From Betaproteobacteria bacterium HGW-Betaproteobacteria-4 (lineage in GTDB: Bacteria > Pseudomonadota > Gammaproteobacteria > Burkholderiales > Rhodocyclaceae), in the NCBI GenBank assembly GCA_002840785.1, contig PHCH01000060.1, positions 1-57,537 of the forward strand: 57,537 nucleotides of DNA, read 5' to 3'. Both the position numbers and the translations under genes were made by a program. The number at the start of each line of letters is the position of its first letter. Positions within the stretch are counted from its first letter, which is position 1. Shown in pieces: positions 55,074 to 57,537 of this stretch. The notes under the pieces were generated by a model. That model was not told the origin of the DNA. It was given only the letters and a program-made list of their open reading frames with translations, and ran no database searches.

Positions 55074-56372
55074 ATGCCCCGCCATTCCGACACGATCCGC
55101 CTGCTGCTCGCCCAAGGGCCGCTGGCCGCTCGCCAACTCGTTGAAAAGACGGGCATCAGCCAGCCAACGGTGTCGCGCGCGCTGGCGGCGCTGGGTGACG
55201 AGGTGGTACGCATTGGTGCCGCTTCCGCTATTCGCTACGCCCTGCGCGACACCGCGCGCGGCGTCGCCTCGGCCCCGATTTTCCGGGTTAGCGAAGACGG
55301 GCTGATTCGGGAAATTGGCGCCCTCGTTCCGGTTCGCCCGGACGGTTTTGTCATGGTGCAGGCCGACGGCGTCACGCGGCATAGCGACGGACTGCCGTGG
55401 TGGCTTTTCGACATGCGGCCACAGGGCTATCTCGGCCGGGCCTATGCCTCGACCTACGCGGCCGGCCTCGGCCTGCCGGCCAACCCCGAACACTGGAGCG
55501 ACAGCGACGTCATCAAGGCGCTGCTCGCCCACGGCCATGATGCAGTCGGCAACCTGCTGATCGGCACCCAGGCGCGCGACCGGTTCATCGACACGCCAGC
55601 GCCCCTCCCGGCTGACCGGGCCGTGGACTACCCGGCACTGGCCCGTGCCGCCGGTGCCGGCGAAGCGCCCGGCTCCTCGGCCGGTGGCGAGCAACCGAAG
55701 TTCTGCGCCTATACCGAGCGCGGTCATGTCCTGGTGAAGTTCTCGGCGCCGGACGACAACCCCGTCACCGAGCGCTGGCGAGACCTTTTGCTCGCCGAGC
55801 ATCTGGCGCTGTCGGTGCTTGGTGTCGAAACCGCGATTTTCGATTTCGGCAGCCAACGATTCCTCGAAGTGCCGCGCTTCGACCGCGTCGGCCAGCTCGG
55901 CCGCCTCGGCGTCCTCTCCCTGCGCGCGCTCGATGCCGAATTCATCGGCGACGCCGCAGCCCCCTGGCCCACGCTGGTCAGCCGCCTTGCCGCCACCGGC
56001 CACGTCCACCCCGACGCCACCGCCGGCGCCGCCCTGCTCTGGGCATTCGGCACACTGATCGGCAACACCGACATGCACGCCGGCAACCTTTCCTTTATCG
56101 GCAACCGCCCCTACCAACTCGCCCCGCCCTACGACGCCCTACCCATGGCCTTCGCCCCCAAAAGCGGCGGCGCCATCGTCAATACCCTGCCGCCAGCATC
56201 GCTGACAGCTTCAGTCGACGGCGCAACCTGGCGGGCGGCGCTGGAATTGGCAGAAAAGTTCTTCGCCAGAATCAGCGAAAACGATGGCTTCTCAAACCGC
56301 TTCGCACCCTGCATTGCGGCGACACGGCGGCACATTGACGAGGCCGCGTCACGGATTGCGCGGTTAGGGTAA
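55074..56372 (+). CDS. HipA-family kinase toxin with fused winged helix (YjjJ type)
   Basis: 432 residues. Residues 1-60 are a winged helix (LLAQGPLAARQLVEKTGISQPTVSRALAAL). The rest is a HipA kinase: GEQPKF glycine-rich loop near 205, VKFSAP Lys, RFDR, the catalytic GNTDMHAGN near 345 and the metal-binding Asp in PPYDALP. HipA phosphorylates glutamyl-tRNA synthetase and causes dormancy; YjjJ-type members carry their own DNA-binding domain instead of a separate HipB. No hipB is adjacent. The DNA-binding domain probably reads the repeats at 55035-55071. Confidence 0.88.
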   Translation: MPRHSDTIRLLLAQGPLAARQLVEKTGISQPTVSRALAALGDEVVRIGAASAIRYALRDTARGVASAPIFRVSEDGLIREIGALVPVRPDGFVMVQADGVTRHSDGLPWWLFDMRPQGYLGRAYASTYAAGLGLPANPEHWSDSDVIKALLAHGHDAVGNLLIGTQARDRFIDTPAPLPADRAVDYPALARAAGAGEAPGSSAGGEQPKFCAYTERGHVLVKFSAPDDNPVTERWRDLLLAEHLALSVLGVETAIFDFGSQRFLEVPRFDRVGQLGRLGVLSLRALDAEFIGDAAAPWPTLVSRLAATGHVHPDATAGAALLWAFGTLIGNTDMHAGNLSFIGNRPYQLAPPYDALPMAFAPKSGGAIVNTLPPASLTASVDGATWRAALELAEKFFARISENDGFSNRFAPCIAATRRHIDEAASRIARLG

Positions 56373-56475
56373 CAAGCTAGCAGAAGCCAGTTTTTGGCTG
56401 ATATTCGCCAGATGAAGTAATCAAATTTCGAATTTATGCCGCGCAAATACAAACCAGCCGATTCATTAAGTTTCG

Positions 56476-57231
56476 ATGTCGCTTAATATCAGCCGTTCAT
56501 CCTCCGCCATCCCCCAAATGCCTACCCCCAAACCAATCCGCACACCATGGCGCGACTTCCCCGACGCGATACTTCATTCGCCTGAGTTATTGGTGAAAAA
56601 GCACGCCTTCTATGCCGACGCAAAGGCGGGGAATTCGGATGCGGCCTTCCGACTCGTGCAGGAAACCATTTCCCCAGAAGCCGTCGAAAAGCTTGTCGCA
56701 TTGGCAGCTGGCCGTTTGCCCCTGTTGGCATCGGCACACGCATTTGAGAAAACCGGCGTCAACGCCATTCCCGAAGCACTCGCTGACGAACTGGCTGAAC
56801 GCACCGGATTTCCTATCGACGGATCCATCGTCCAGATCAACGTGGTCGGCCACACCGGGGCAAATGGATTCTCCCGTCTGGCCAAGCAAGCTTTGTTCGA
56901 CGGCGATGTCGTCGATGGGGCCGACTACCTTTTGGTAGATGATTTCATCGGCCAAGGCGGGACATTGGCGAACTTGAAAGGCTACATCGAGTCGAAGGGA
57001 GGTCGGGTCATCGGCGCGACGGTATTGACCGGCAAGCCTTACTCCGCCAAACTTAAACCATCAAATGAACAACTTACTGCATTGAGGCAAAAACATGGCG
57101 AACAACTTGAAGCGTGGTGGATCGACCGGTTCGGTCACGACTTCGACCGCCTTACTCAATCAGAGGCTCGGTACCTCGAACGCACCCCGGATGCTGACAC
57201 CATCCGAAATAAAACTGCTGCGGCTGAGTAA
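56476..57231 (+). CDS. Phosphoribosyltransferase-domain protein
   Basis: 251 residues. The type I PRTase PRPP-loop is YLLVDDFIGQGGTLANLKGYI near residue 155, with the hood region before it (VQINVVGHTGANGFSRLAKQALFDGD). No purine/pyrimidine-specific signature is evident, so the base or nucleotide substrate is unknown. An internal Met at 56518 (MPTPKPIRTPWRD) may be the true start. Base composition is less GC-rich than the housekeeping genes. It overlaps the small ORF at 57095. Confidence 0.83.
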   Translation: MSLNISRSSSAIPQMPTPKPIRTPWRDFPDAILHSPELLVKKHAFYADAKAGNSDAAFRLVQETISPEAVEKLVALAAGRLPLLASAHAFEKTGVNAIPEALADELAERTGFPIDGSIVQINVVGHTGANGFSRLAKQALFDGDVVDGADYLLVDDFIGQGGTLANLKGYIESKGGRVIGATVLTGKPYSAKLKPSNEQLTALRQKHGEQLEAWWIDRFGHDFDRLTQSEARYLERTPDADTIRNKTAAAE

Positions 57232-57280
57232 GCAGGAAATTGCCGCCCGCTACAAAGCAACGCACAAGGAAGCTGCGTAA
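57095..57280 (+). CDS. Small overlapping ORF, hypothetical
   Basis: 61 residues, overlapping the last 137 bases of the PRTase gene in another frame. The end LTPSEIKLLRLSKQEIAARY is a normal-looking helical protein sequence and the PRTase stop lies inside it. A terminator follows three bases after its stop. An internal ATG at 57190 would give only 29 residues. It might be a partner protein; I do not recognise it. Confidence 0.45.
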   Translation: MANNLKRGGSTGSVTTSTALLNQRLGTSNAPRMLTPSEIKLLRLSKQEIAARYKATHKEAA

Positions 57281-57282
57281 AA

Positions 57283-57313
57283 CAAAGGCCGGATTTCCGG
57301 CCTTTGCTCTTTT
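57283..57313 (+). terminator. Rho-independent terminator after the PRTase gene
   Basis: Ten-base perfect stem CAAAGGCCGG/CCGGCCTTTG (57283-57292 with 57297-57306), ATTT loop, then CTCTTTT. It closes the HipA-PRTase module. Confidence 0.85.
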
Positions 57314-57360
57314 ACACCTCTACCCACGACGCGTGCTGGCTCCATTTGCCACCTCGGAAC

Positions 57361-57396
57361 ATTTCAATTTTGGGCGTTTTTTCCGGTTGACCGTAG
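57361..57396 (-). repeat. 36-nt dispersed repeat, copy 14
   Basis: Minus orientation, two differences in the TGGCCA centre. It lies between the terminator and the palindrome at 57424. Confidence 0.93.
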
Positions 57397-57423
57397 GAAT
57401 CGGAAAGGGGCTGCAATTCGGCC

Positions 57424-57443
57424 TTATGTGGAGCTCCACATAA
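57424..57443. repeat. Perfect 20-bp palindrome
   Basis: TTATGTGGAG is directly followed by its exact reverse complement, with no loop. Such spacerless palindromes are recombinase or regulator binding sites rather than hairpins. No gene follows within the window. Confidence 0.75.
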
Positions 57444-57448
57444 TGCAG

Positions 57449-57533
57449 AGGGTTTTTAGCCTGGCGGGCGCGGCGCAAGGCATCTGAGCGGAGGTGCGGC
57501 GCCCCTTCCGCGTCCGGTTGGCTAAAAATCCCT
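57449..57533. repeat. 85-nt nested hairpin element at the window end
   Basis: Outer arms AGGGTTTTTAGCC (57449) and GGCTAAAAATCCCT (57520) pair with one bulge, and the inner CGCGG/CCGCG arms add to it. It shares GCAAGGC, GCGGAGG and CGGCGCC blocks in the same order with the hairpin at 42974-43075, which suggests one element family. Confidence 0.6.
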
Positions 57534-57537
57534 TTGG

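Overview
This is a high-GC, densely coded stretch of a betaproteobacterial chromosome. It most likely comes from Rhodocyclales (Dechloromonas/Azonexus-like). The evidence is the tRNA-Tyr/Gly/Thr-tuf operon, the dacC-dat-ybeD-lipB-lipA block, a PhaM-type polyhydroxyalkanoate granule protein and two branched-chain-amino-acid-type ABC uptake clusters. This placement is by recognition of gene content; no search was run. No stretch longer than about 300 bases lacks a gene.

Layout. 1-861 (minus): start of tuf, three tRNAs, their promoter, and a small cytochrome c. 1-12 kb: LysE exporter, ilvD, lgt, a broken VOC gene, a GAF protein, htpX, nhaR, then the cell-wall/lipoate run dacC-dat-ybeD-lipB-lipA. 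12-19 kb: envelope proteins, an acyl-CoA:carboxylate CoA-transferase, an RNA methyltransferase, hemJ, a sugar-nucleotide-type SDR and a ferredoxin-type flavin reductase. 19-25 kb (minus): rlmA and the livKHMGF operon, whose binding protein carries a long Ala/Lys-rich tail. 25-32 kb (plus): a FeeM-PilZ fusion, a sensor kinase, a frameshifted indolepyruvate ferredoxin oxidoreductase, and a gene of foreign composition. 32.8-40.4 kb: membrane-anchored methyltransferase, a kinase/regulator pair, phaM, a permease, NfeD-stomatin, and a sugar dehydrogenase. 40.5-50 kb (minus): a second uptake operon in which two acyl-CoA ligases bracket the transporter genes (acyl-CoA synthetase-livG-livH-livM-livK-livF-phenylacetate-CoA-ligase-like), suggesting import and CoA activation of an aromatic or fatty carboxylic acid. 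50-55 kb: an HxlR regulator divergent from a hydrolase and three oxidoreductases. 55-57.5 kb: a HipA kinase fused to a winged helix, a phosphoribosyltransferase and palindromic DNA at the window end.

Most striking is a 36-nt dispersed repeat, present 14 times in both orientations (about one per 4 kb). It has a near-invariant ACGGTCAACC core and a TGGCCA centre. Most copies lie between genes. Several are woven into genes: two are translated in frame inside one enzyme gene, one encodes the first residues of a LivM, two contribute the AT of a start codon, and others hold stop codons or terminator A-tracts. I do not recognise it as a named family.

A second pattern is that four separate genes (VOC, indolepyruvate oxidoreductase, livG, acyl-CoA synthetase) show the same lesion: about 30-40 codons missing plus a frameshift, with good coding sequence on both sides. 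Assembly error and real deletion both have to be considered.
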